This document shows positions 1 to 8,957 of a DNA stretch of 64,000 bases, one piece after another; position 1 is the first letter of the stretch; the number at the start of each line of letters is the position of its first letter. The notes under the pieces are model-generated. The model was not told the origin of the DNA. It worked only from the letters and a program-made list of their open reading frames with translations, and searched no databases. The DNA comes from an uncultured Paracoccaceae bacterium (GTDB lineage Bacteria; Pseudomonadota; Alphaproteobacteria; Rhodobacterales; Rhodobacteraceae), in contig CANNFE010000014.1 of assembly GCA_947503775.1 (NCBI GenBank), forward strand, positions 1-64,000. The letters run 5' to 3'. The translations under genes and the position numbers were made by a program.

Positions 1-51
1 GTCTTCCTGTCAGCTATCGCACTTGCCGCCCTCGTCATCTACTGGCTTTGA
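1..51 (+). pseudogene. 3' end of a membrane-protein reading frame cut by the window edge
   Basis: The first 16 codons read VFLSAIALAALVIYWL and then TGA. This is a typical hydrophobic transmembrane segment. The frame is the same as that of the gene starting at 58, with only two codons (AAC TCA) between the TGA and the next ATG. It may be the end of a separate membrane protein. It may also be the membrane anchor of the next gene, separated from it by an in-frame stop. The upstream sequence is outside the window, so this cannot be decided here. Confidence 0.4.
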
Positions 52-57
52 AACTCA

Positions 58-495
58 ATGAGTCCTGACCCTAGCAATACTGGAGAGGTTGTAGATGTCG
101 CCTATGTTTTTAGCATCGGGTGGCTCAACGGTGGGTCCACGCCCGCTATTGATGTAGAAGTTTACTCTGCGATTCAGACAGTACAACGAGGCAGTGAACC
201 GCCCATATTTGATGATGAGAAAGGCTTCAGCGACAAATTCTATCTTGCTGCGGATAGTGCCGCCAGTTCTGGGGACGCAGTAATACACGGCCCTGACATC
301 GATCAGTTCCTTACCGGGGAGATTGACGCCTATATCCACTCTCGTATTCAATATAGGAGTGTTCACAGACCGGAAGAAGACCTCTGGAGTGAAGCGACCT
401 ATAGAATCTACCAGGACGGGGAATTCAGAGTTCACGGAAGCCCTCGAAAGGCTAATATTGTCTGGCGAATGAAGGGCCAACAAGCAATAAAGTAG
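58..495 (+). CDS. hypothetical protein, probably the soluble domain of a membrane-anchored protein
   Basis: A 145-residue product that I cannot assign to a named family. Around residues 18-32 it has a stretch reading SIGWLNGGSTPAIDVEV. This resembles the NxGxTPAxDV pattern common in single-pass membrane-anchored proteins of unknown function. No ribosome binding site is evident before the ATG at 58. The same reading frame continues upstream through a TGA into a transmembrane-like segment. The gene may therefore be a full ORF starting here or the distal half of a disrupted gene. An ORF of similar length exists on the opposite strand but looks like an antisense shadow. Base composition is visibly less GC-rich than in the genes that follow. 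Confidence 0.5.
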   Translation: MSPDPSNTGEVVDVAYVFSIGWLNGGSTPAIDVEVYSAIQTVQRGSEPPIFDDEKGFSDKFYLAADSAASSGDAVIHGPDIDQFLTGEIDAYIHSRIQYRSVHRPEEDLWSEATYRIYQDGEFRVHGSPRKANIVWRMKGQQAIK

Positions 496-507
496 AACCT
501 TAATCAC

Positions 508-894
508 TTCTCACACCCCGCCAAGCTGGGTGCTTGGTGCGTTTGATACATAAGGCCGGCATTGTCCACCAAACCGCCCTTCGATCAGAACGGCACACCA
601 TCCAGATCCGCTCTGGATACATGGCCCCTTAGAACGCCGTGATATCTACCCCGGTCAACGAGATCTACTCGGTCCTTGCCGTGATCATCGATTGGACCAA
701 CTCGGGGCAGGAGCCTAACAAAGTCGGAGCGTCGGAACGCTGGATGGACTAAAGCGTGCTCATCGACAGAGTTGGATCTCAAAAGGACGTCAGGGTTAAC
801 GTTTGCTAAGGGTAACGGATCTCTTCACTGCATGTGGCGCCGGCCGGGGAGGGGGCGGGCGATCGTGCCTCATCTGCATCTATGGAAGATCACG
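508..894. other. 387-base stretch without a recognisable gene
   Basis: No convincing coding sequence, RNA gene or long repeat was found between the hypothetical gene and recO. Short open stretches occur in several frames, including one ending in ERWMD then stop near 750, but none has a start with a ribosome binding site or resembles a family I know. It may be degraded coding sequence plus the recO upstream region. Confidence 0.4.
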
Positions 895-1623
895 GTGATC
901 GACTGGCGCGATGAAGGCGTCGTCCTGAGCCTGCGCCGCCACGGTGAGACGAGCGCCATCGTCGAGGTCTTCACCGAGGCCCATGGCCGTCATGCGGGCC
1001 TCGTGCGGGGGGCGAGCTCGCGGCGTATCGCGCCGACCCTCCAGCCTGGCGCGCAAGTCGAGGCGACGTGGAAGGCGCGGCTCGAGGATCATCTGGGCAC
1101 CTTCACCATCGAGCCGTTGCGCAGCCGGGCCGCGGCGGCGATGGGGGGACGGCTGCCCCTGGCCGGGCTCAACGCCGTCACCGCGCTCCTCTCCTTCGCC
1201 CTGCCCGAACGCGAGGCGCATCCGCAGCTTTATGCGCGCTCCATCTCGCTTCTCGATCTTCTGGACCAGACCGAGATCTGGCCGCTCGCCTATCTGCGGT
1301 GGGAGCAGGCCTTTCTGGCCGACCTGGGCTTCGCGCTTGATCTGGAAAGCTGCGCCGTCACCGGATCGCGCGAGGATCTGGCCTATATCTCCCCGCGCTC
1401 GGGCCGCGCGGTCAGTCGGGACGGTGCGGGGGATTATGCCAGCCGCCTTCTACCGCTGGAGCCTGTGCTCAAAGGCGAAGGCGAAGCCGGCGGCCCGGAT
1501 ATCGCCCGGGCGCTGGCGGTCACAGGGCACTTCCTCGAAACCGCTCTGGCCCCCTCGCTGGGCGACAAACCCATCCCCAAGGCGCGCGCGCGTCTCGTGC
1601 AGGCGATCGCGCGTCAGGGCTGA
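895..1623 (+). CDS. recO: DNA repair protein RecO
   Basis: A 242-residue protein, normal length for alphaproteobacterial RecO. RecO loads RecA onto SSB-coated single-stranded DNA in the RecFOR gap-repair pathway. The N-terminus ([17 protein letters not shown], then [13 protein letters not shown]) matches the RecO OB-fold. The middle is the helical domain, with the typical LALTGHFLE-like segment near the end (here [12 protein letters not shown]). An open frame extends upstream to 772, but homology begins at the GTG at 895. That GTG has a GGAAG six bases upstream, so the GTG start is preferred. The 3' end overlaps the convergent lipoprotein gene by 10 bases. Confidence 0.9.
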   Translation: MIDWRDEGVVLSLRRHGETSAIVEVFTEAHGRHAGLVRGASSRRIAPTLQPGAQVEATWKARLEDHLGTFTIEPLRSRAAAAMGGRLPLAGLNAVTALLSFALPEREAHPQLYARSISLLDLLDQTEIWPLAYLRWEQAFLADLGFALDLESCAVTGSREDLAYISPRSGRAVSRDGAGDYASRLLPLEPVLKGEGEAGGPDIARALAVTGHFLETALAPSLGDKPIPKARARLVQAIARQG

Positions 1624-2000
1624 CGGCGAAAGACCAGTTGGGTCCCGTCTTCGGTCGACAGCAAGAGCGTGTCGCCCGACACCTCTGCCAGTGTCGCCGC
1701 AAGGAGGGCCTGAATATACCGCGCTTCGGCCTGCAAATCGGGGCAGGCGATCTCGGTGATCTCGAGCGCCGTCAATTCGAACCACGGATAGGGCGCCGTC
1801 TGGCGGGCGCTGAACCCATTGCAGGGTCCCGCCCCGGTCACGCCGCCGCCCGCCTCCAGCGTCAGGGCACCGGTGGCCGCCTGGCCGGCGATCTCAACAA
1901 GCTGCCAGGCTCCCGCGCCGCCATAGGCCGTCAACGTCTCGTCCGGGCCGCATCCCGCCAGAGCCGCCGCAACGGCGATCAGCGCGGCCCTACCCGGCAC
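1614..2000 (-). CDS. META-domain (HslJ-like) lipoprotein
   Basis: A 128-residue protein with an N-terminal signal peptide ending in the lipobox LAGC, so it is predicted to be lipid-anchored in the envelope. The mature part has the META/HslJ pattern: WQLVEIAG at the start, then a GxxxGxGPCNGF stretch that contains the conserved Cys-Asn-Gly. A later segment reads TEIACPD and would provide the second cysteine. META-domain proteins are linked to envelope stress and novobiocin resistance in enterobacteria, but the role here is unknown. Its start overlaps the end of the upstream SDR gene by 11 bases, which suggests co-transcription. Confidence 0.75.
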   Translation of the reverse strand: MPGRAALIAVAAALAGCGPDETLTAYGGAGAWQLVEIAGQAATGALTLEAGGGVTGAGPCNGFSARQTAPYPWFELTALEITEIACPDLQAEARYIQALLAATLAEVSGDTLLLSTEDGTQLVFRRQP

Positions 2001-3015
2001 GGCCCGCCTCGATCACCGCTTTGGCGGTATCGATCACCGCATCGCGCGCGGGTCGGAACGTCATCTCCATCTCGGCCATGGCCCTTTCGTTCGAAGCCAT
2101 ATCCCGCCGGTCCAGTGTCGGAACGATCTGCCGGACGGAGGGGTCAAGCAGGGCGAGGATCCGGACCACCCAGTTCGGCGCCCGCCGCGTCGTGATCTTC
2201 CGCTCTGGAAGGGCATGGGCGATCGCCTCGGCCATCTCGGTATACCAAAGGAACTCCGCCACCGCGAGATAGCGCTTGCCTGCGGTCTCGGGCCGCTCAA
2301 GCGCGCGCAGATGCATCTCGGCCACGTCCCCGACATCGACCGTCATGAAGCCGAACTGCGGCAGCATCGGATCCTTCGACCGCACGATCCGCTCGATCAC
2401 CTGAACCGAGGTGTTCCAGTCATCGCCCAGCGGCGTTCCAAGCACGAAACCGGGATTGATCACCGTCAGCTCCATCTCGGGGTTCTCCGTGACGAAATCC
2501 CAGGCGGCCTGCTCGGCCAGCGTCTTGGATTTGTTGTAAGGCGTCGTGACCGGGTGATCGAGATCGCTCCAGTCGCGCTCGTCGAAGGGCCGTCCCTCTG
2601 GCGCCGCGCCGCTGGTGATCGCCGCGGTCGAGGAGGTCATGATCACCCGCTTCACCCCCGCCGCCCGCGCCGCTTCCAAAGCGCGCCGCGTGCCGTCCAC
2701 GGCAGGCCGGATAAGCTCCTCCTCGTCGCCTGGCTGCGCCAGCGGAAAGGGAGAGGCGGTATGCATCAGGACATCGACGCCCATCAGCGCCTCCATCCAG
2801 CCGTCATCGCGCGCCAGATCGAGCGTCACGAAAGACAGCCGCTGCTCCGGCAGATCCTCCTTGAGAAGCTCGGGCCGGATCGCATCGCGCACCTCCTCGG
2901 CCCGCGCCGGATCCCTGAGCGTGCCGCGCACCGCATAGCCCGCATTGATCAGCTTCACCGCGATATGCCGGGCAATGAAGCCGGTCACGCCGGTCAAAAG
3001 AACGGTCTGGGGCAT
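1990..3015 (-). CDS. NAD(P)-dependent extended SDR (dihydroflavonol-4-reductase-like)
   Basis: A 341-residue extended short-chain dehydrogenase/reductase. The Rossmann nucleotide-binding motif TGVTGFIA lies at residues 8-15. The catalytic YxxxK appears as YNKSK, preceded by a serine-rich TSSTAAIT segment. The overall pattern (HTASPF, then VINPGFVLG) is that of the dihydroflavonol-4-reductase / cinnamyl-CoA reductase-like branch, which in bacteria reduces aldehydes or ketones of mostly unknown identity. A 17-bp inverted repeat just upstream looks like a repressor operator. The gene overlaps the lipoprotein gene downstream. Confidence 0.8.
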   Translation of the reverse strand: MPQTVLLTGVTGFIARHIAVKLINAGYAVRGTLRDPARAEEVRDAIRPELLKEDLPEQRLSFVTLDLARDDGWMEALMGVDVLMHTASPFPLAQPGDEEELIRPAVDGTRRALEAARAAGVKRVIMTSSTAAITSGAAPEGRPFDERDWSDLDHPVTTPYNKSKTLAEQAAWDFVTENPEMELTVINPGFVLGTPLGDDWNTSVQVIERIVRSKDPMLPQFGFMTVDVGDVAEMHLRALERPETAGKRYLAVAEFLWYTEMAEAIAHALPERKITTRRAPNWVVRILALLDPSVRQIVPTLDRRDMASNERAMAEMEMTFRPARDAVIDTAKAVIEAGRAG

Positions 3016-3034
3016 TGATCCGGTGCCTTTCCAA

Positions 3035-3051
3035 TGTTAGCCTCGCTAACA
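3035..3051. promoter_or_regulatory. perfect inverted repeat upstream of the SDR gene, candidate operator
   Basis: TGTTAGC-CTC-GCTAACA forms a perfect 7-bp inverted repeat with a 3-bp centre. It starts 20 bases upstream of the SDR start codon. Its size and symmetry are typical of TetR-family operators. No TetR gene is adjacent in the window, so the regulator is unknown. Confidence 0.45.
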
Positions 3052-3084
3052 CTGTAGGGCGTTCTGGATCAGATCAAGGGCAGC

Positions 3085-3597
3085 TTAAAGCAATCCCCAT
3101 GCGCTCGCCACGCTCAGCCCGATGATCATCACGAGCATAAGCCCATGAACCACCCAAGAGGGCTGCACTCCGCACGCCCAGCTCTCTGACCGCGCCTCAA
3201 GCGCGCCGGATACAAGATCCTGCAACACGACCTTGATCCAGAAGAGACTGGAGAACACCGCCCCCATCGTGAACAGCAGCACAGCCATGTCGCGCAGATC
3301 TTCGATGGAAAAGCTGACCTCGAACCGCAATCCCAGCAGTACAACAAAGGCCCCCATCACGATCAAAGCGGGGAATACAAAAAAAGCATGAAGGCCCTGT
3401 CTGACCAGAGGCATAAAGCCCTGATCGGCGATGCCGCCCTCGACCCGGCAGATCAGGACCACGCCGAAGAACAGCATCGCGCCCCAGAGGGCCATGCCCT
3501 CCGGAAGAGCGATCCCGAAGAAAAAGCCAAAGATCGCCAGCACCAGGCCCGCCGCCCGCGTGCTGTTGTCCTTGGCAAGGGCCAGCATCAGTTCCAT
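3085..3597 (-). CDS. hypothetical four-helix integral membrane protein
   Basis: A 170-residue protein with about four predicted transmembrane helices: residues about 16-50 (GLVLAIFGFFFGIALPEG region, possibly two), 70-90, 100-125 and 148-168. I do not recognise the family and no catalytic motif is visible. It lies 10 bases downstream of the acyl-CoA dehydrogenase gene on the same strand, so it is probably co-transcribed with it. Confidence 0.65.
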   Translation of the reverse strand: MELMLALAKDNSTRAAGLVLAIFGFFFGIALPEGMALWGAMLFFGVVLICRVEGGIADQGFMPLVRQGLHAFFVFPALIVMGAFVVLLGLRFEVSFSIEDLRDMAVLLFTMGAVFSSLFWIKVVLQDLVSGALEARSESWACGVQPSWVVHGLMLVMIIGLSVASAWGLL

Positions 3598-3607
3598 CCC
3601 GGATCTC

Positions 3608-5293
3608 CTACCCCAAGAGGCGCCGCGCGATCACCTGCGCCTGGATCTCGGCCGCCCCCTCAAAGATGTTCAGGATCCGCGCATCGCACAGGATCCGGCT
3701 GATCTTGTATTCCAGCGCAAAGCCGTTGCCGCCATGGATCTGCAACCCGTTATCGGCGGCCGCCCAGGCAATGCGCGCACCCAAAAGCTTGGCCATCCCG
3801 GCCTCCAGATCGCAGCGGCGGCCCTCGTCTTTTTCGCGGGCCGAAAAATAGGTGAGCTGACGCGCCACCATGATCTCGACCGCCATCATCGCCAGCTTGC
3901 TGGCCACGCGCGGAAATGCGGCAAGCGGCTTGCCGAACTGCTTGCGGTCCTCGGCATATTGCATCGACACATCGAGCGCCGATTGCGCGACGCCGATGGC
4001 GCGGGCCGCCGTCTGGATGCGCGCGCTTTCGAAGGTCTCCATCAGCTGCTTGAAGCCGCGCCCGGTCTCGCCGCCCAGAAGGTTCGCGCCGTCCACGTGA
4101 AAGCCGTCAAAGCTCAGCTCGTATTCCTTCATGCCGCGATAGCCCAGCACCTCGATCTCGCCGCCGGTCATCCCCTCGGTGGGGAAGGGGGCCTCGTCTG
4201 TGCCCGGCTCCTTTTCGGCGAGGAACATCGACAGCCCCTTGTAATCGCTCGTCTCGGGGTCAGTGCGCGCCAGCAGCGTCATCATATGCGTGCGGGCCGC
4301 ATGGGTGATCCAGGTCTTGTTGCCGGTCACGGTCCAGTCCTCGCCGTTCCTCACGGCGCGCGTCCGCAAGGCCCCCAGATCGGACCCGGTATTCGGCTCG
4401 GTAAAGACCGCCGTCGGCAGCGTCTCGGCGCTGGCCAGACGCGGCAGCCACTTTTCCTTCTGCTCGTCCGTGCCGCCGCAGAGGATCAGCTCGGCGGCGA
4501 TCTCGCTCCGCGTGCCCAGCGAGCCGACGCCGATATAACCGCGCGACAGCTCTTCGGAGACGACGCACATCGACATCTTCGAGAGGCCAAAGCCGCCGTA
4601 CTCCTCGGGAATAGTCAGGCCAAAAACGCCCAGCTCGGCCATTTCCTCGATGATCTCCATCGGGATCAGCTCGTCCTTGAGATGCCAGTCATGGGCATAG
4701 GGCTCGACCTTCTCGACCGAGAACCGCCGGAACTGTTCGCGGATCATTTCAAGCTCGTCGTCGAGCCCCGCCTTGCCCACCGTGATCTCGGCGGCCTGTT
4801 CCTGCATCAGCTCGTAAAGGCGCAGCCGCGCAGCCTGACTGTTGCCGGCTTGCGTCAGCTCCATCACCTCGGGGGCCATCATCGCGCGCTGGTCCTCCTG
4901 CGTCAGGCCCAGATCCTGCGGGCGCAGGATCTCGGTCTGGCTCATCGGCAGGCCGCCATAGATCTGCCAAAGGTACTCTCCGAAGGCGATCTGGTGGATC
5001 AGCTGCTCCAGCTCGCCAAAGGCGTCCTCCGCCGCCAGCCGCTCGGCCCAAAGCTGCATCTGGCGCAGCGCCTCGGTATAGGTCGCCAGCCAGGCCAGAC
5101 CATGCGCCGCCGTCTGGTTTTGCTCCAGCAGCAGGCCCGAGACCCGCCCGTCCGCCGTGACATCGCCCTTCACCCGATCCGTGGCCGTCTCAAGCAACCG
5201 CTCGGCCGCCTCGACACCCGCTCGGGTCAGCCGCAGAAGGTCCGGCAGGCGCGGATCAAGCGTCAGGGTCGGGTCCTGTCCATCACGGGGCAT
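3608..5293 (-). CDS. mcd: acyl-CoA dehydrogenase, probable (2S)-methylsuccinyl-CoA dehydrogenase
   Basis: A 561-residue flavoprotein. About 150 N-terminal residues precede a complete acyl-CoA dehydrogenase core: EEYGGFGL, then TEPNTGSDLG, and near the C-terminus QIHGGNGF and NIFEGAAEIQ. The glutamate of the FEG motif (about residue 545) is the expected catalytic base. This long N-terminal extension and the C-terminal sequence are characteristic of methylsuccinyl-CoA dehydrogenase, which converts (2S)-methylsuccinyl-CoA to mesaconyl-CoA in the ethylmalonyl-CoA pathway for acetate assimilation. The open frame extends upstream to 5377, but the ATG at 5293 follows GGAGAG and is preferred. Electrons would pass to ETF, encoded by etfBA at 16.5-18.2 kb. 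A general acyl-CoA dehydrogenase function remains possible. Confidence 0.82.
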   Translation of the reverse strand: MPRDGQDPTLTLDPRLPDLLRLTRAGVEAAERLLETATDRVKGDVTADGRVSGLLLEQNQTAAHGLAWLATYTEALRQMQLWAERLAAEDAFGELEQLIHQIAFGEYLWQIYGGLPMSQTEILRPQDLGLTQEDQRAMMAPEVMELTQAGNSQAARLRLYELMQEQAAEITVGKAGLDDELEMIREQFRRFSVEKVEPYAHDWHLKDELIPMEIIEEMAELGVFGLTIPEEYGGFGLSKMSMCVVSEELSRGYIGVGSLGTRSEIAAELILCGGTDEQKEKWLPRLASAETLPTAVFTEPNTGSDLGALRTRAVRNGEDWTVTGNKTWITHAARTHMMTLLARTDPETSDYKGLSMFLAEKEPGTDEAPFPTEGMTGGEIEVLGYRGMKEYELSFDGFHVDGANLLGGETGRGFKQLMETFESARIQTAARAIGVAQSALDVSMQYAEDRKQFGKPLAAFPRVASKLAMMAVEIMVARQLTYFSAREKDEGRRCDLEAGMAKLLGARIAWAAADNGLQIHGGNGFALEYKISRILCDARILNIFEGAAEIQAQVIARRLLG

Positions 5294-5437
5294 GTCACTC
5301 TCCTTTTTGTCTCGCCCGATGTAGAGCCTTCGCAGGTGCAGCGCAACTTTAATTCGCAAGTGCAGTATAGGGCGCACGTAAATGTCGCACCGGATTTTTT
5401 CTGTTGCCCCATCACGCTGCAGGATAGACCGGCGAGG

Positions 5438-6220
5438 ATGGATCCGGTTGCCTCCCTTCTTCCCGCCACCATGACGCTCGGCACCCTGCTTCTGGCGGGG
5501 CTCGTGACCGGGCTAGGCGGCTTCGTCAAAGGGGCCGTCGGCTTTGCAATGCCTTTGGTGATGATATCCGGAATGGGCATCTTTCTCGACCCCGAACTGG
5601 TGGTTGCCGGCATCGTCCTGCCCATCGTCGTCAGCAACGGCCTGCAAATCGCGCGGGGCGGCCTCGGCGCCGCACTTCAGGCAGCGCGGGATTTCCGCGT
5701 CTATATCGTACTGGTCTGCACCTTCATCCTGATCTCCGCGCAGTTCCTCACCCGCATCCCGACCGAGGCGATGTTTCTCGTCCTCGGCATCCCGGTCGTC
5801 GTCCTCTGCGCGATCCAGCTCTCGGGCATCCGCCTGACGATCCCGCCGGGGCGTAAGGGGATCTTCTCCGTTATCGCTGGCACGATCTCAGGCATCCTCG
5901 GCGGGCTCGCCGGGACGTGGGGGCCGCCGACGGTGCTCTATCTGCTGGCGCTCGACACGCCCAAAGCCCGTCAAATGGTGGTGCAAGGCGTTATCTACGG
6001 CCTGGGGTCGGTGGCTTTGCTCGTGGGGCACCTACAATCGGGCGTCCTGAACCGAGAGACGGTGCCGTTCTCCGCGCTTCTGCTCATCCCGGCCGTGATC
6101 GGCATGTGGATCGGCTTTCGCGTACAGGACCGGCTGGATCAGGAGAAGTTCCGCCGCGCGACGCTCTTCGTTCTGTTGATCGCAGGCCTCAACCTGATCC
6201 GGCGCGGCTTGGTGGCCTAG
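5438..6220 (+). CDS. TauE/SafE-type (sulfite exporter family) permease
   Basis: A 260-residue integral membrane protein with about eight hydrophobic segments. The family hallmark is two glycine-rich repeats. The first is near the N-terminus (GLVTGLGGFVKGAVGFAMPL). The second follows the centre (GTISGILGGLAGTWGPPTVLYLL). TauE/SafE proteins export sulfite or organosulfonates, or move other small organic anions; the substrate cannot be read from the sequence. The gene diverges from the mcd-like gene. Its TAG stop codon lies inside the CTAG target duplication of the adjacent MITE. Confidence 0.82.
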   Translation: MDPVASLLPATMTLGTLLLAGLVTGLGGFVKGAVGFAMPLVMISGMGIFLDPELVVAGIVLPIVVSNGLQIARGGLGAALQAARDFRVYIVLVCTFILISAQFLTRIPTEAMFLVLGIPVVVLCAIQLSGIRLTIPPGRKGIFSVIAGTISGILGGLAGTWGPPTVLYLLALDTPKARQMVVQGVIYGLGSVALLVGHLQSGVLNRETVPFSALLLIPAVIGMWIGFRVQDRLDQEKFRRATLFVLLIAGLNLIRRGLVA

Positions 6221-6485
6221 GGTCAGGACCCATTAATCCTGCGCCGCTGGTTTGACAGATTTTCTGTCTGACAATGAATAGGCGCGCAGGAATAGTGGTT
6301 CTATTTCAAGCGTCTATGAAGCCGTCAGGCTGAAAATCCGTCAAATCCCTTGGGACGCCAAATCCGCTTCATCTCAGCGGCTTGGATCGCTTGGAAAGGG
6401 GGCCACCCTTCCTGGCGCGATCCAAACCACTGATATTTCGCGGATTCGGCGCCAGCGGTGCCGGATTAATGGGTCCTGACCCTAG
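6217..6485. mobile_element. MITE-like element with CTAG target duplication
   Basis: A 261-bp non-coding element (6221-6481) flanked by CTAG on both sides. Including the CTAG, the termini form a 34-bp inverted repeat (6217-6250 and 6452-6485) with two mismatches; the outer part reads CTAGGGTCAGGACCCATTAA. Inside are an inverted pair of about 22 bp (6251-6272 and about 6328-6349) and a long hairpin around 6380-6430 (TTGGATCGC ... GCGATCCAA). No transposase reading frame is present. Size, termini and CTAG duplication suggest a miniature element mobilised by an IS5-type transposase; the family assignment is inference. Confidence 0.8.
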
Positions 6486-7012
6486 GACAAAAGGTTCCCG
6501 TCCAGACAGCCCGACACCATATCGGGAAGCTGTCTGGGATTCACCACCTCAAAGGCGACGCGATAAAGCAGCCGGTCCCCCTGCGTCGCTTCAAAGGTCC
6601 AGGTGCCCAGCACCATCTCTTCGGGGAAATCAAAGCTATAGGCGTTGATGGAACTGCCAGACCCGCCGAGCGAGGTGATATAGGCCTGCGTGGTCGCCCC
6701 GCTTTCGCGGAAGGGCGGATGGGTCAGGGTAATCGTCACATTATCGAGCACCGTGCCATCGGGGACTTTCGAGACGATGCCAAAGCTCATCACCTCATGG
6801 GCCGGCACAAGCTGCCCTTGCCAGCGGATTTGCGGCACCCGCTCGTAAAGATCGATCTTGCCCGCCACCGTATCGGGCGCCTCGACCGACCCCTCCGTTA
6901 TCTTCGCACAGAACGTCCCATGCGAGATCGACAGCTGCGGATCGACGACGACGCCGGTCTCCGCAAGGGCGGGCGCGGCCAGACAGGCAAGGGCGAGAGC
7001 AAATCGGATCAT
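6482..7012 (-). CDS. secreted DUF3859-type protein
   Basis: A 176-residue protein with a clear Sec signal peptide (MIRFALALACLAAPALA, cleavage about residue 17). The mature part has the pattern I associate with DUF3859: FGIVSKVPDG, then ITLTHPPFRESGATTQ, SFDFPEEMVLGTWTF and a C-terminal CLDGNLLS. It is predicted to be a periplasmic beta-sandwich protein of unknown function. Its TAG stop lies in the right-hand CTAG of the MITE. Before that insertion its stop and that of the convergent permease would have shared one CTAG. Confidence 0.75.
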   Translation of the reverse strand: MIRFALALACLAAPALAETGVVVDPQLSISHGTFCAKITEGSVEAPDTVAGKIDLYERVPQIRWQGQLVPAHEVMSFGIVSKVPDGTVLDNVTITLTHPPFRESGATTQAYITSLGGSGSSINAYSFDFPEEMVLGTWTFEATQGDRLLYRVAFEVVNPRQLPDMVSGCLDGNLLS

Positions 7013-7063
7013 GTCCCGAGTGTCCCCGCCCCGAAGCTCAAGGTCAACCGATTGCAGCCAGCC

Positions 7064-8662
7064 TTAGCCGATGGCCGCCGCTTTCACGTCATCATCGATG
7101 AACGGCACGTATTGCGCGAAATTCTCCGAGAACATCGCCACCAGCTTTTCGGCCGCCATGTCATAGGCTGCCTTGTCCTCCCAGGTCGACCGGGGATCCA
7201 GCAGGCCCGCATCGACGCCCGGCACCGTCACAGGCACCTCGAAGCCGAAATTGGGATCCTTGCGGAACGTCGCCTCATTCAGCGACCCGTCCAAAGCCGC
7301 CGTCAGCAGCGCCCGCGTCGCCTTGATCGGCATCCGGCTGCCGGTGCCATAGGCGCCCCCAGTCCAGCCGGTATTGACCAGCCAGCAGGTCGCACCGTGC
7401 TTGGCGATCTTGTCGCGGAGCAGGTTGCCGTACGCCTCGGGCCGCCGCGGCATGAAGGGCGCACCGAAACAGGTGGAAAAGGTCGGCTCCGGCTCGGTCA
7501 CGCCGCGCTCGGTGCCCGCCACCTTCGAGGTAAAGCCCGACAGGAAGTGATACATCGCCTGCGCCGGCGTCAGCCGCGCGATCGGAGGCAGCACCCCGAA
7601 CGCATCGCAGGTCAGCATGATGACGTTCTTGGGATGCCCGCCCAGCCCGGTCTCCGACGCGTTGTCGATATAGTCCAGCGGATAGGCGCAGCGCATATTC
7701 GCCGTTAGCGAATCGTCCTCGAAATCAAGCGCCTTCGTCTCGGGATCGAAGACCATGTTCTCGATCACCGTGCCGAACTTGGAACAGGTGCCATAGATCT
7801 CCGGCTCCGCCTCGGCGCTCAGATTGATCGTCTTGGCATAGCAGCCCCCTTCGAAGTTGAAGGTCCCACGATCCGACCAGCCATGCTCGTCATCCCCGAT
7901 CAGAACCCGCTTGGGATCGGCTGAAAGCGTCGTCTTGCCCGTCCCCGACAGGCCGAAGAACACGGCGGTATCGACCGGATTGCCTTCGGCATGGTTGGCC
8001 GAGCAATGCATCGGCATCACGCCCTTCTCGGGCAGCAGGTAGTTCAGCAACGTAAAGACCGACTTCTTGTTCTCGCCCGCATATTCGGTGCCCGCGATCA
8101 GGATCGTCTTGGCATCGAAGTTCAAAGCGATGACAGTTTCGGACCGGCAGCCATGCTTGGCCGGGTCCGCCTTGAAGGACGGGCAGTTGATGATCGTGAA
8201 ATCCGGCGTGAACCCGTCCAGTTCGGCCCGCTCCGGGCGGCGCAGCAGGTGCCGGATGAAAAGCCCGTGCCAGGCCAGCTCCGTCACGACGCGCACATCC
8301 AGCCGAAGCGCCGGATCGGCCCCGGCATAAAGGTCCTGCACGTGATAGGTGCCGCCCTTCATATGGGCCAGCATATCGGCATGCAGCGCCTCGAAACCGG
8401 CGACTGACATCTCGGCGTTGTTCTCCCACCAGATGTGACCCTCGACCGACGGCGTCTTGACGACATGCTTGTCCTTGGGCGAGCGGCCCGTGAACTTGCC
8501 CGTCGTCACCAGAAAGGTGCCGCCCTCTCCAAGCGTGCCTTCGCCCGCGGCCAGCGCCGCCGAGATCAAATCGGGCTCGAGCAGGTTGTAATGGACCGCG
8601 CCCAGCCCTTCGATCCCCTGATCCTCAAGCTTGAACTGCGGGTTGACCCGTCCCTGATCCAT
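7064..8662 (-). CDS. pckA: phosphoenolpyruvate carboxykinase (ATP)
   Basis: A 532-residue cytoplasmic enzyme, full length for the ATP-dependent family. It converts oxaloacetate and ATP to phosphoenolpyruvate, CO2 and ADP, the first committed step of gluconeogenesis. The kinase-1a P-loop [11 protein letters not shown] is followed by the metal-binding IGDDEHGW. N-terminal ATGRSP-like and substrate-binding segments ([15 protein letters not shown]) are present. The gene is divergent from chvI, an arrangement widespread in alphaproteobacteria. In Rhizobiales pckA responds to ChvI, so the shared upstream region at 8663-8957 is a plausible ChvI target. Confidence 0.96.
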   Translation of the reverse strand: MDQGRVNPQFKLEDQGIEGLGAVHYNLLEPDLISAALAAGEGTLGEGGTFLVTTGKFTGRSPKDKHVVKTPSVEGHIWWENNAEMSVAGFEALHADMLAHMKGGTYHVQDLYAGADPALRLDVRVVTELAWHGLFIRHLLRRPERAELDGFTPDFTIINCPSFKADPAKHGCRSETVIALNFDAKTILIAGTEYAGENKKSVFTLLNYLLPEKGVMPMHCSANHAEGNPVDTAVFFGLSGTGKTTLSADPKRVLIGDDEHGWSDRGTFNFEGGCYAKTINLSAEAEPEIYGTCSKFGTVIENMVFDPETKALDFEDDSLTANMRCAYPLDYIDNASETGLGGHPKNVIMLTCDAFGVLPPIARLTPAQAMYHFLSGFTSKVAGTERGVTEPEPTFSTCFGAPFMPRRPEAYGNLLRDKIAKHGATCWLVNTGWTGGAYGTGSRMPIKATRALLTAALDGSLNEATFRKDPNFGFEVPVTVPGVDAGLLDPRSTWEDKAAYDMAAEKLVAMFSENFAQYVPFIDDDVKAAAIG

Positions 8663-8957
8663 ACCGGCTCTCCAAAAATACTGCAGCCCGACGCTGCGTA
8701 TATTGGGGCCATATCATGGCGACTGCGGCGCTGAACAGGCACCCGAAGGGGCGTTAGCGCAACCAAATCCATGTTATCGCAATCACTTGGGCATTAAGCG
8801 CGATCCGGCCTTAACTTGGACACAGATTGGCGTCAAAGCAGGCGATATCGGTTCACTGTGCCGCAATAATCGCGTTATTCATTGATTCGTGGCGGAAAAC
8901 CGCACAGAGAAGACAGACGTCAGTCGACGGATTTGAGAAGTTGGAAGGACAGGGCTC

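Noticed and set aside
55-507. A 150-codon minus-strand frame opposite the first hypothetical gene
   Set aside because: The plus-strand product has a recognisable motif pattern; the minus-strand one does not and has no ribosome binding site.
3431-5437. Upstream extension of the TauE/SafE frame covering the acyl-CoA dehydrogenase gene
   Set aside because: This part is antisense to a complete acyl-CoA dehydrogenase; permease homology begins at the ATG at 5438.
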